A stretch of 64,000 nucleotides of DNA from Plantago major. Its lineage: Eukaryota; Streptophyta; Magnoliopsida; Lamiales; Plantaginaceae. The stretch covers positions 47,910,677 to 47,974,676 of the forward strand of contig CM048839.1 of NCBI GenBank assembly GCA_026545765.1, read 5' to 3'. The notes under the pieces are model-generated. The model worked only from the letters and a program-made list of their open reading frames with translations, was not told where the DNA came from and did no database searches. Numbering within the stretch: position 1 is the first letter of the stretch; each line of letters begins with the position of its first letter. Position numbers and translations under genes: made by a program. Below are positions 33,295 to 43,493 of this stretch, piece after piece.

Positions 33295-33816
33295 TGTTGG
33301 GACGTTGGTCCCAACTGCTAATTCGGAGCACGAATTAGGTATTGATTCGCTCATAAGAACGACCTCCAAGTAGAATCTTGGCACGAATTAAGAAGAGAGA
33401 TAGGGAAATCAATCACAAGAGTAGAGATCTCGTGACGTAGCACGCTTTCGCGGTAGGCACGTTTATTCAACGGTAAGATAATTCATTAATCATAAACTGA
33501 TTAGGGTTAAGTTCTAATAGTTCTATTTATACTTGCTAACTGACAAGATAATTAGATAGTCAAGATCTCTAAAAGATATACTGAAATAATTAAAAGATTC
33601 TAATAAATCTACTCACCTTATAATCTAGAAAGAATCTAGCAGTTGCCTTCTTCTTATAGATTTCTGGCCAAAATAGGATTCTTAAATAAATTGAAATATA
33701 AAATAAGTAAAGTAAATAATGGAGATAATTATAAATGGGACGTCCCGTTTGCCTTTAGATTCGCACTAACGCTCGCTAAGACGGGATCGTGATGGACCAT
33801 AAGCCAGGTCCCATCA
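33295..33816 (-). repeat. Element E 3' LTR
   Basis: 522 bp, colinear with 50659-51187. Sense TATAAATAG at 33523-33531. The outer end is an 8-bp inverted repeat, GTTGGGAC, GTTG, GTCCCAAC (33296-33315). Confidence 0.9.
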
Positions 33817-33854
33817 CTTCCCTCCCCTTAAAACGAGCCTTGTCCCCAAGGCTC
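33817..33854 (-). other. Element E polypurine tract and adjacent hairpin
   Basis: Sense TAAGGGGAGGGAAG ends at the 3' LTR (33817-33830). Next to it GAGCCTTG, TCCC, CAAGGCTC (33835-33854) is a perfect 8-bp stem. In many chromoviruses this position encodes the pol C-terminus (LEDK-like), so the stem may overlap old coding sequence. Confidence 0.75.
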
Positions 33855-34071
33855 TCCAGTCTTTTTGCCTCCTTAAGGCGCGTCCTTGCCATTCCTCTGG
33901 CTGAATGGCCCCTCTCGCCCCTCTACGCGCCTGTAGGTTGAGCTTTTGTTTTTCAAGCCTTTTAGCTGACTTGACCAGCTTGCCCCATCCCGGAGCGTTT
34001 TCCTTTTCTTGCTGTCCTAGCATAAGTCCAGTAACTTATTCGCCGTAAGCTCTTAGAACACTAACAGTATA

Positions 34072-34938
34072 CACTACAAAAAAACAGGGCGGTACCAACT
34101 GCGAATTTTGTTATTGAAGGTGAAAATTCTGTTGCTATTCAGATTTACCAACTAATTTTTTCTGTTGGATAAACTGTTGGTGATAGTGGCGTTGGTAATT
34201 CAACAACAAAATATATCCATTGGAAAAATGAAAATATTATAAATATTTAATTATGGCCAATGAGACTCGAACCCTCATCCTTTAGGTTAATAACTTACTT
34301 TCTTACCACCGCATCAACTAAAACTATGTTAACCATTGAGTAATGCATATATTATATTTGGTTAAACTCTAATTTTCACTATATTTGCTCAGAATAACAC
34401 TTAATCCTAGCAATAGACGAATTCTTTTATTGCATGTTACTCCCAATTTACTACCACAAAACATATACACACAAATTTTGATCTCTTCACCTGACAAATA
34501 CCTTTATGTTGCTACTCATTTATATTTTAATTGTTTTTTTTTTATAGAATGCATGTTGTAGTTATCATATCATGAGTAAGTCTTGTATTTTAGTTTAGTT
34601 ATTAATTAGTATAAACAAGATAACGTTTGAAATAAATGGGTTTCCAACAACATCCCAACCAAATTATGTTGGAAACTAAAATTTGTTGGAAAACTGTTGA
34701 TATAACAACGACAAAATTGGTTTTGTTGGAAAATTTTGTTGGTGTTGATTACTCGCTCCGTTCTTTACAACGATGTTCCAACATAAATTTTGTTGCAGCC
34801 TAAATTTGTTAGTACATTCGTTGTTATCTATAAATATATTTTGTCAGATTTATTTACTGTTGGTATTTTGTTGCTAATAGCAACAGAATTTGTTCTGTTG
34901 GAGTCATTTCGTTGGTGTTGCCCAGTTTTTTTGTAGTG
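34072..34938. mobile_element. Non-autonomous CACTA transposon inside element E
   Basis: Ends CACTACAAAAAAACAGGGC and, inverted, CACTACAAAAAAACTGGGC. ATA flanks both sides (34069-34071 and 34939-34941), the 3-bp target size of CACTA elements. Subterminal GTTGG/CCAAC words recur many times at both ends, as binding sites of the transposase do in En/Spm. No transposase frame in 867 bp. Confidence 0.9.
34262..34320 (-). repeat. tRNA-like (SINE-like) Pol III boxes inside the CACTA element
   Basis: On the minus strand TAGTTGATGCGGTGG (box A-like, 34306-34320) is followed after about 30 nt by GGTTCGAGTCTC (box B, 34262-34273). A complete tRNA fold is not supported. Confidence 0.45.
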
Positions 34939-35102
34939 ATATATAGCAGAACAAGTTGTTCCACGATACTCGTCATAACAATGAGGCACATATTAAGATC
35001 AGGAAACAACAAATAAGTTCCAAAACCTGTTGTCAGCTCCAGTTCTCTTGATGTCAGTTCCCTAATACCCTTTATACCTGATGACCCAAGAAACTTACTA
35101 AG

Positions 35103-35428
35103 CTACACTGGCCTGTTCTTGTTCCCAGTGGTGCCTTGCGGGTATTTATTGAGTTTCAAATAAACCCAGCCATTGTAGCCCCCATCCCCCATCCCTCGAA
35201 AGGTATCATCGATAGGCTCCAGATTGTTCTTACGAACCTTCAGCTTGAGTAGATCGAGAAGCCACTCATAATAGCCCCCAATCGGAACACATACTTCATG
35301 TAACACTGCCGAACTTAATTGGCATTCTGGCATCGACATAGCTATGAGCTCACGAACTCCTCTAGGTTTGATCAAACCAATGATGTGCCAATAAGTCACA
35401 TTGCACAAGTACTCTACCCACGCCATAT
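35103..35428 (-). CDS. C-terminal part of the element E ORF
   Basis: Reads YLCNVTYWHIIGLIKPRG, ELIAMSMPECQLSSAV, LLDLLKLKVRKNNLEP and GDGGYNGWVYLKLNKYP to a stop at 35103. Its upstream half lies at 49495-49697. With one copy of the GTTGT target duplication removed, the two halves are in frame across the D insertion, so D broke an open frame. I do not recognise the family; it has no zinc knuckle or protease motif. It could be a divergent Gag or a captured host gene. Confidence 0.55.
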
Positions 35429-35433
35429 GTTGT

Positions 35434-36561
35434 TGTTAGGAATATCTGTTAGTATTTTGATCACTCATCACATGTTCTTATCTTAGCCAGAAAGGTGATT
35501 AAGTACTCTTGGTTCACTTGAACATTGTAAAAGAGGAAATCACTGAGTATGATTAGTCTAGCAAATCTTGTATTAGGATTATAGGTCTCTGAGTGTAATT
35601 TTTATTTCAAGAAGACCAAGAAGATCAATCCTAGAAATGGAGCTTTTTTGAAGATTAGAAGACTGAAGATTGCACAAGGTTTATGAAGACACAAAGGTTT
35701 AGTCTAACTCAGAAAGATATCACACACTTAGATGCTTGAAGAACATACCTTAGAACGCTCTATCTTGCAAACTTATCATCAAGCAAAGTATTCTCTCAAG
35801 CACTCTACTACTTTTTCTGAAAGCTTTATGTTGCTTGAAGAATCATTAGTAGTTCTTAGTTGTCCTGAACCTTAACAAGAGATTGTTATTCGTGAAAGAG
35901 TTGAACTATCAGATAACCTTTCTGAAGCTCATTCTCCAGAACGGACACCAATTACTGGTGGTCAAGAAGAGCGATCGCCATCCACTGAACAAGTGTATTA
36001 AGTAGTCTTGTTCTATTAGGCACTCTGAAAACATAACTGAAAAGTTATACGAGAAGCCTCTCTGACAAAACCTTATAACCAACACCATCAAGGCGTGGAG
36101 TAGAGGAAGTACTTGATTTGGGAAATCAGGGAATAACTCCAAGGTTATCTGAGTAGAGGAAGTACTTAGCTCTAGGAGCTGGGGAATAACTCAGGGGGAA
36201 CATTTGGTTGGGAACCATTTGTTTAGGAATCTTAGAATAGGATTATTGTAAGGTGAACTCAATTATCTGTTCTAGTGAATTCTAGGTCTCAGAAAGACCG
36301 AAGTGGATTAGTTGGAGGATTACGCCACCTCCAGATACCACTATACTTGCTGTCTTATTTACCTTTCTGTATTTACATTTCAACAAAGCACACACACACA
36401 TACTTATTGTTTCTGCACTTACCTATCTTAAAGTCTTCCGCGCTCTGAATTTAAGTATCAGAAACCCCTGTTCGAAAGCGTGTTTATCGACAAAAGTTTT
36501 AAAAGACTATTCACCCCCCCCCCCCCTCTAGTCTTTTACTTTGCCGTTATCTGGACCAACA
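35434..36561 (+). repeat. Element D 5' LTR
   Basis: 1,128 bp from TGTTAGGAATATCTG to CTGGACCAACA. Compared with the solo LTR at 3515 it lacks several hundred bases of U3 and the TATA box: AACTCAGAAAG joins directly to ATATCACACAC near 35717-35725. It contains a run of 13 Cs (36514-36526), seven in the 3' LTR. Confidence 0.9.
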
Positions 36562-36563
36562 AG

Positions 36564-36578
36564 TGGTATCAGAGCAGG
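36564..36578 (+). other. Element D primer binding site
   Basis: TGGTATCAGAGCAGG, complementary to the 3' end of initiator tRNA-Met, two bases inside the LTR. Confidence 0.9.
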
Positions 36579-36678
36579 AGGTTCACAAGCATTCTGCACT
36601 GAACCTAGATCCCTAGATAGGTGAAGAAACTTTGTCCCTCTCTGAGGACTATATAATTTGTGTGTTAAGTGTGCAGGT

Positions 36679-37850
36679 ATGTCTCTGAGTGATGCGCCCA
36701 TTCTGAAGCCAGAAAACTACGAGAAATGGAAGAACAACATGATGCTCCATCTGGAGGCCATTAGTGACGAAATGATCTATGTCATCAATGAAGGGCCTAT
36801 CAAAATCAGTCAACTCAAACAAGTTACTGAGGTGTCTGATGGAAGAAAAGGCTCAAACAAGGAAGTTGAAAGCGAGGATATGGCTGCTAGTGATAGTGGT
36901 CATGTTGCTCGTGGAAGCATTGTGTATGAAGATAAGCCAAGAGAGCTCTGGACATCTGAAGATGCCAAGAGACACAGATTGGATGGTCAAGCTCGTAATA
37001 TTATCATCAGATCGACACCTGAGCACATACAGTGCAAACTATGGGGGTGCTAAAACGGCGAAAGTTGTCTGGCAATTGATTGAAGAAATCTGTGCCGGAA
37101 CTGAGAAAACCAAAGAAAACAAGTTCGAAGTTCTCAAATTGAAGTTCCAAAACTTCAAACAAGGACTCACTGAAACTCTGGAAGAACTTGATTTCAGATT
37201 TACTACTCTTATGAGTGATATGGCTGCACTTGGTGAAAGCAATAGATACTCCCAGTCAGAAAAGATTAAGACCATTGTCAGAAGTCTCAATCACAACTGG
37301 GAACACACTAAGTTCTTTTATTTCAATCAAGGGATGCCAAATATTACTCCAGTAGAGCTCTTCTCTCATCTTGCTACTGTAGACTATGAGACAACTCAGA
37401 GAGAACAAACAGCTGAAAAGTTGTAAATTGTTGCTCTAGTTTCTCAAGGTTCTTCTGAAAAGAAGGATACCAAAGATGCATCTGAAGAAAATGCTCTTGC
37501 AGTAAGACATATGAAGAAATTTGTGAGTCAAGAGATTGAGAGAAGAAAAGCTAAAGAAAAGCTGAAAAAGCATCTTGGCCCAAACTATCATTAGTACAAG
37601 AACATACAAATGAACAACTCTCTGAACACCCCCATTCAGAAAGGTGTTAGTACTGAAGCTGCATAAATAGGTAATGATATCTGCTTCTATTGTCAAAAGC
37701 CTGGTCACTTCAAGAGAGATTGTCCTGCTTTAAACAAGCTCAAGACAGGTGATAAGAAGGACAGAAGAAATTACAAGAGAAATCAAAGGGCCTTACTAAC
37801 TGAAGAAAGGAAGAAGATTCAAAATTCAACTTGATGCTCTAGACATTGAG
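36679..37850 (+). pseudogene. Gag of element D
   Basis: ATG at 36679 opens MSLSDAPILKPENYEKWKNN. A frameshift near 37045 leads to AKVVWQLIEEICAGTEKT, LKLKFQNFKQGLTETLEEL and IKTIVRSLNHNWEHTKF, the UBN2-type Gag core. Stops at 37424, 37592 and 37664 follow. CFYCQKPGHFKRDC (37682-37723) is a zinc knuckle. Would form the particle core and bind RNA; not functional as it stands. Confidence 0.85.
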
Positions 37851-37947
37851 ACAGATTCTGAAGATGGAGATTCAGATGACTCAAACCTACCATCACCAGA
37901 ATTGTGTGGAATCACCCACGATGTAATCGACTTCGGCCTTAAAAAGA

Positions 37948-38757
37948 ATGAAATGTGTGGAGTTCTTTGAGATTCTTGGTCCAGACATCTCCAACATTGA
38001 AATGTGTCTTATGGCTGATGAGGTAACTAACAATTCACAATTTCTGTACTATGAGAGTGATGATGGAATTGAGGATCTGGAGTTGGTCAAGAGTGAATTG
38101 GATCGTTATGAGAAAGAATTTCTGGAAGCACAATCCAAAACCAGAATTCTAGAGGAAAGCAAAGAAACTCTTGAAAAAGAGGTTTCTGAGCTAACCAAAG
38201 TATCTGAGAACAAGAACACTGAAATAGCCTTTCTGAAAGCTCAGATATCTGAGAATGAAAATTCTCACAAACTAGCCTTGGATGAACTTAATAAGAAAAT
38301 GATGAAGCTGCTTTCTGCAAATGAAGAACTCAGAAAGAAAGAGCTATCCTTCCAATCTTATGCAAAGGCTAGTGACACTCTCACTGACGTTCAATCCTAT
38401 CTGAGAGATCCTTCTGAGAAAGGTGGACTTGGACTTGATGAACAATCGAGTAATTCATCTCCTTTGAAGAAGAGTGATGAAAGGTTGACCTTTGTAAAAA
38501 GTCAACAGAATGGTTCTTCAACCACCTATAGCATTGGTCAGAAAGCTAGGGTAGTTGACAAAGGAAAAGGAGTAGCAACCCAGCCTTTGAAAGAACAACA
38601 AGTTCAAAAGAAACTTGTGGATAAGGTTTACGAAAGAAACCTGACCCTCGGACATGCAACCATCCACATTGCTACATTACTAGGAAAGGAAGAATTCTGG
38701 AATAGGCAAATTCTCTCTTGTACCATTTATGAAAATAAAGATGGTGCGAGAAACTAG
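37948..38757 (+). pseudogene. Coiled-coil region between Gag knuckle and protease (element D)
   Basis: 269 residues, nearly all predicted helix by eye: LVKSELDRYEKEFLEAQSK, EKEVSELTKVSENKNTEIAF and KMMKLLSANEELRKKELSF have heptad leucines. SIRE-type elements carry such a region within the gag-pol polyprotein. The frames are shifted at both ends. The sequence from 38758 to 39202 continues the polyprotein in several broken frames. Confidence 0.65.
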
Positions 38758-39202
38758 TAAAACTTCGAAGAACGCATTGAAAGCGAAGGTGTTGAAATGG
38801 CATTGGCTATCGTGCTATTGGAAAGTTCTTCCACAACAATATAAGGAAGGACAAGAACAATGGCGCAAAGGCTAATATTACGCGTAGCAATAGGAAGTGG
38901 AAGAAATCTCAAGCCTTTGAAAAACTGAATGCGAGCTAGAAGGAACACGGCGGAAAGGCTAAGTTTGCTGAAAAGCAACCCCAGAAACCCAGGATCCAGA
39001 AAGCACCAAAAGGAACACCTAGAAACACCCCAAGAAGGAAGATTGAGATCAAAATTACTGATTTTATTACATCTCCTTCTGATCAAGATAGACAAAAACA
39101 AACTCCCAAGAAATTCACTAAAATGTGGATTCCTACTGGAAGAATGTTTAGTCTAAATGGTTCTATCTCTGAAGCAAGAACCTAACTCCTGTTTCCTGTT
39201 TT

Positions 39203-40609
39203 GTGCAGAACGCCTCTTGGACTAAGGCTCAATGGCTATTTGATAGGGGATGCGGAAAGCACATGACAGGAGACAAAGCAAATCTGGTCAACTACAAAGC
39301 TTGCAACAATGGACCAAACATCAGATTTGCTGGAGGAGAATTAAATCCCTCTTTGGGATTTGGCAACGTCAAATTAGGATCATTAACAATCACTGACGTA
39401 TTACATGTTAAAGGTTTGAAATATAACCTATTTAGCATGAGCCAGTTTGCGGACAAGAGATTCACTGTGAAATTCAAAGCAAAGTATTGCAAACTTATTG
39501 ACAATGAGTCAAAGCAGACTGTCTTGGTTGCTCGGTGGAAAGGAAGTCTTTATGTTGCCGATTGGGCATCTGCCACAACTGAAGAATGTCTCATGGTGAG
39601 TCAATCAGGTCACACAGAAGAGCACTGGTTATGGCACAAAAGAACGAGTCACTTGAATTTCAAAACTCTGAACAAACTTGCCAAGAAAAAGTTAGTGGTT
39701 GGCCTTCCCAAAACATCTTTCAGAAAGGATGGTATCTGTTCTGCCTGTCAGATGGAAAAACAATCCAAAATCTCTTTCAAGTCCAAAACCAAACACTCTA
39801 GTGTTAGACCACTGCAACTATTACACATGGATCTTTTTGAATCATCTGTAACTAGTTATGCAGGAAAGAAGTATGGTCTGGTTGTTGTAGATGATTTCTC
39901 AAGATTCACTTGAGTTGTCTTTCTAAAGCACAAATCTGATGCAAGGGTGGAGATACCAAACTTGCTGAATAAGCTTGAAGTCATGAAAAATGACAAGGTA
40001 TCTGCAATCAGAACAGACCATGGTACTGAGTTTGTCAACCAGTACATAAAGGAGTTTTGTACCAGCAAAGGTATACAACACCAACTTTCCTCTGTGAGAA
40101 CACCACAACAAAATGGTGTTGCAGAAAGGAAAAATAGAACCCTTAAAGAAGCAGCAAGGACAATGCTAGGCGACCTTTGAGATAAGTGAAGTTTATTGGG
40201 TTGAAGCGTAAACCTGACATGCTACACTCAGAACAGATGTCTGATAAATAAACACCATGACAAGACCCCATATGAACTCTTGGTTGGTAGACCCCCTAAT
40301 ATCAAACATCTAAAAGTATTTGGTTGTAGATGTTTTGTTCTTAACAATGGAAAAGAGTATCTAAGAACATTTCAACCAAAGGCAGATGAAGGCGTGTTTC
40401 TTGGTTATTCTATGAATAGCAAATCATACAGAGTTTACAACAAAAGAACAAAGAAGATTGAAGAATCAGTTCATGTTGTATTCTATGAAGGAAGCAAGAA
40501 AACACCCCTTGCTGATGAACTCTCAGAAAGGTTCAAGGAACTAATGATAAAGGATTCTGAAGAAGAACCCTCAGAAAGGAAAAAACAACATTGTGGAAAG
40601 GGAGGATGA
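39203..40609 (+). pseudogene. Protease remnant and integrase of element D
   Basis: WLFDRGCGKHMTGDK is the copia protease site, but the usual DSG is DRG. Then integrase: WHKRTSHLNFKTLNKL and CSACQMEKQSK (HHCC zinc site), HMDLFES, VVVDDFSRFT with a UGA (39912) where Trp is usual, RTDHGTEFVN and TPQQNGVAERKNRTL (catalytic D and E). Stops follow at 40178 and beyond; VFGCRCFVLNNG and VFLGYS mark the C-terminal part. Acid residues of the core are kept, but four or more lesions make it inactive. Confidence 0.85.
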
Positions 40610-42557
40610 TTCTGACGAAGAAAAGCATGAAATGCCTAGTAACAACCAGATGATTCTCAGACATGATGAAGAATTTCCTATGAGATTTCCAGAAATGGAA
40701 ACTGAAGATGTTCATCAGAGAGCTAACTCTGGAAATGACCTCTCTGACAGGCATGTCCCAGAAAGCTCTCACACTGAGCAAGTGTCAGACATTCACCGCC
40801 CATTTGAGGTGCAAAATGTCACAGATACTGAAGAAGTATCAAGTCATAATCATAGTGATTCACATTCAAATCACATAGATGTTGACCCTACTAGCCCTAA
40901 ACCCATGATGAGATGGATCAAGGATCATCCTGCAAAAGACGTGATTGGACCAATCAATCAAGGTGTTAGGACTAGAAGAGCAATAGCTGAAAATGCTAAT
41001 TATCTCTTTGGATGTTTTATCTCAAACATTGAACCAAAAACTATAGAAGAAGCATTAAGAGACCAAGACTGGATCTCATCAATGCAAGAAGAGTTGGATC
41101 AGTTTGAGAGAAACAAAGTCTGGAAACTAGTTCCATTTGTAGAAGAAATATCTGTGATTGGAACTAAGTGGGTTTTCAGAAACAAGATGAATGAATCTGG
41201 TGAAATAACCAGAAACAAAGCAAGGTTGGTTGCCAAGGGATTCACCCAGACTGAAGGTCTAGATTTTGACGAGTCATATGCACCTGTTGCCAGATTGGAT
41301 GCAATAAGACTCTTTCTGGCCTTCTGACTCATAAAGATTTTAAAGTTTATCAGATGGATGTCAAAAGTGCATTCTTGAATGGTGAACTTGCTGAGGAAGT
41401 CTATGTTGAGCAACCACCTGGCTTTGAAGTTTCCTCAGAAAGTAGAATGATCTATAAGCTACAGAAAGCTCTTTATGGACTGAAACAGGCTCCAAGAGCA
41501 TGGTATGACACTTTGGCCAAATACCTTCTGGAAAGTGGTTTCAAGAAAGGTGAAGTTGATAAAACTTTATTTACTTTAAATCATGATGGGAAACTACTCT
41601 TATTTCAAGTATATGTTGATGACATCATATTTGGATCTAAGGACAAGCAACTTTGTGATGACTTTGCAAATCTCATGAAAAGTAAATTTGAGATGAGCAT
41701 GATGGGAGAATTGAACTATTTCCTAGGATTGCAAGTCAAGCAACTCAATAATGGAATATTCATTAGTCAGACAAAGTATGCAAAAGACATGCTCACAAAG
41801 TTCAATCTTAAGCCTTCTGAAAAGAATGCTAAGATACCTATGAGCATAGGAACCAAGATGACCTATACTGAATCAGATAAGAGTGTTGATGAACACAAGT
41901 ATAGGAAATTGATAGGTTCACTACGTTACCTTACTGCAAGCAGACCAGATATTCAATATGCAGTTGGAGTGTGTGCTAGATTTCAAACAAATCCAATGCA
42001 ATCACACTACAACACTGCTATGAAAATATTAAAGTATGTGAAAGGTACAGTAGATGTAGGATTGTGGTATCCTAAAGAAAGTGGATTGAGTTTGGCTGGT
42101 TACTCAGATGCTGATTATGCTGGATCAATGCTTGATAGGAAAAGTACCTCAGGAACTTGTCAGTTTCTGGGAACTAGACTTATTTCATGGTTTAGCAAGA
42201 AACAAAACTCAATTGCAACTTCTACCACAGAGGCTGAATATATTGTTGTTGGTTGTTATGCAACACAAATTCTGTGGATTCAACAACAACTCAGAGACTA
42301 TGGACTCAATGAAGAGAAAACTCCCATTTTCTGTGATAACACAAGTTCTATTGCAATCACACAGAACCCCAAGTTCCATGCCAGAACAAAGATGTTAGAC
42401 ACCACTTCATCTTCGACCATGTTGAGAAAGGCAATATAGAGATACTCAAGATTGGCACAGAAGACCAACTTGCAGATATCTTCACTAAGCCCTTACAAGA
42501 AAGCCGGTTCTTGACTTTGAGACACAATCTTGGATTAATGGAGTTTCCTAAGGACTG
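40593..42557 (+). pseudogene. Reverse transcriptase and RNase H of element D
   Basis: Landmarks in order: [48 protein letters not shown], a frameshift near 41325, MDVKSAFLNG, ALYGLKQAPRAWYD, QVYVDDIIFGS (the YVDD catalytic site), YFLGLQV, LIGSLRYLTASRPDIQYAV; RNase H: GYSDADYAGSMLDRKSTSG, STTEAEYIV and FCDNTSSIAITQNP. A second frameshift near 42393 leads to IFDHVEKGNIEI and ADIFTKPL. The enzyme would copy element RNA into DNA; two frameshifts break it. Confidence 0.9.
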
Positions 42558-43493
42558 AAAAATTGTCCTGAATCTCTAAAGTCTGAATAAGTGAGTAGGC
42601 CTCACGAGCGGGTTCTCGAAAGCGAGTTGATAAGAAATGATGCAAAGGTTTCTGAGTAGCAACACTCAGAAAGGCAAAACATTTCTGGAACGGGTATCCG
42701 GAAAGGCAAAGGTTGGTACACACTTAATAAGTAATTAAGACTAGAACTTACTTACTGAGAGTGGGTCAAATACATTCAAACAACTGAAGCTTCTGACACT
42801 TGAATTCAGAAAGCTATTTAGTAATAAAGAGAAATGGACACACAAAGCCCAAAAGGTATAAGTTCTGAAAGTCAAACATGTGCAATGTCTTGTATTTTTT
42901 ACTATTTTCATGATAAACAATATATAGATAAGGACTTGACAATCAGAATGATAAGCTCAAACGATTAAGTGTTCCTACTCTTTACTAAGTGACACAATGA
43001 ATGTAGCATATTAAAAATCCATCAAGTCGGCACATTGCCATTTGTTGATTGATATCATTACAAGATATTCAATATAAGCCCTTGATGAATAAACGTTTGA
43101 TCTCAACGGTTGAGATTAAAACAAAGCAAGTAATGTCTGTTGAGAAATGCAGACATGGCCCACTACGCATTTAATGAAGTACAAATGACGTACCACGCCT
43201 ATGCAGATGCAAAGACACGCATTCATATTCAGCTATATGTATGTTGTATCTATGTACATTTTGTCTGCTATATATATAGGATTTGGGCAAAAGATAAACA
43301 CTTTTACCAATTCCGAAATTTCAAACTTGCATCAAAACAGCAAAATCTCTCAAGATTCTGCAAAACCCCCTCTGCAAACTCAACTTCTTGTGCTTAGTCT
43401 TCTGAAAAGACAGACTAATCTTGATTATTTGTGCAAAATTCATCTGAAAAACACTCACTCAAAACTCTATATAAGAGATGGCACCCAAAAAAG
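42558..43493 (+). other. Spacer with a possible internal promoter for the 3' gene
   Basis: No gene seen. TATATATATAGG at 43269-43280 is a good TATA box about 215 bp before the first ATGs of the 3' gene, and could start a separate mRNA. Not tested. Confidence 0.4.

Noticed and set aside
33814..34023. 69-codon minus-strand ORF as a gene
   Set aside because: It overlaps the PPT and 3' hairpin of element E and most likely reflects the old pol end of a chromovirus-like ancestor.
34262..34320. Functional tRNA gene
   Set aside because: Only the two boxes are tRNA-like; no acceptor stem or anticodon loop could be formed.
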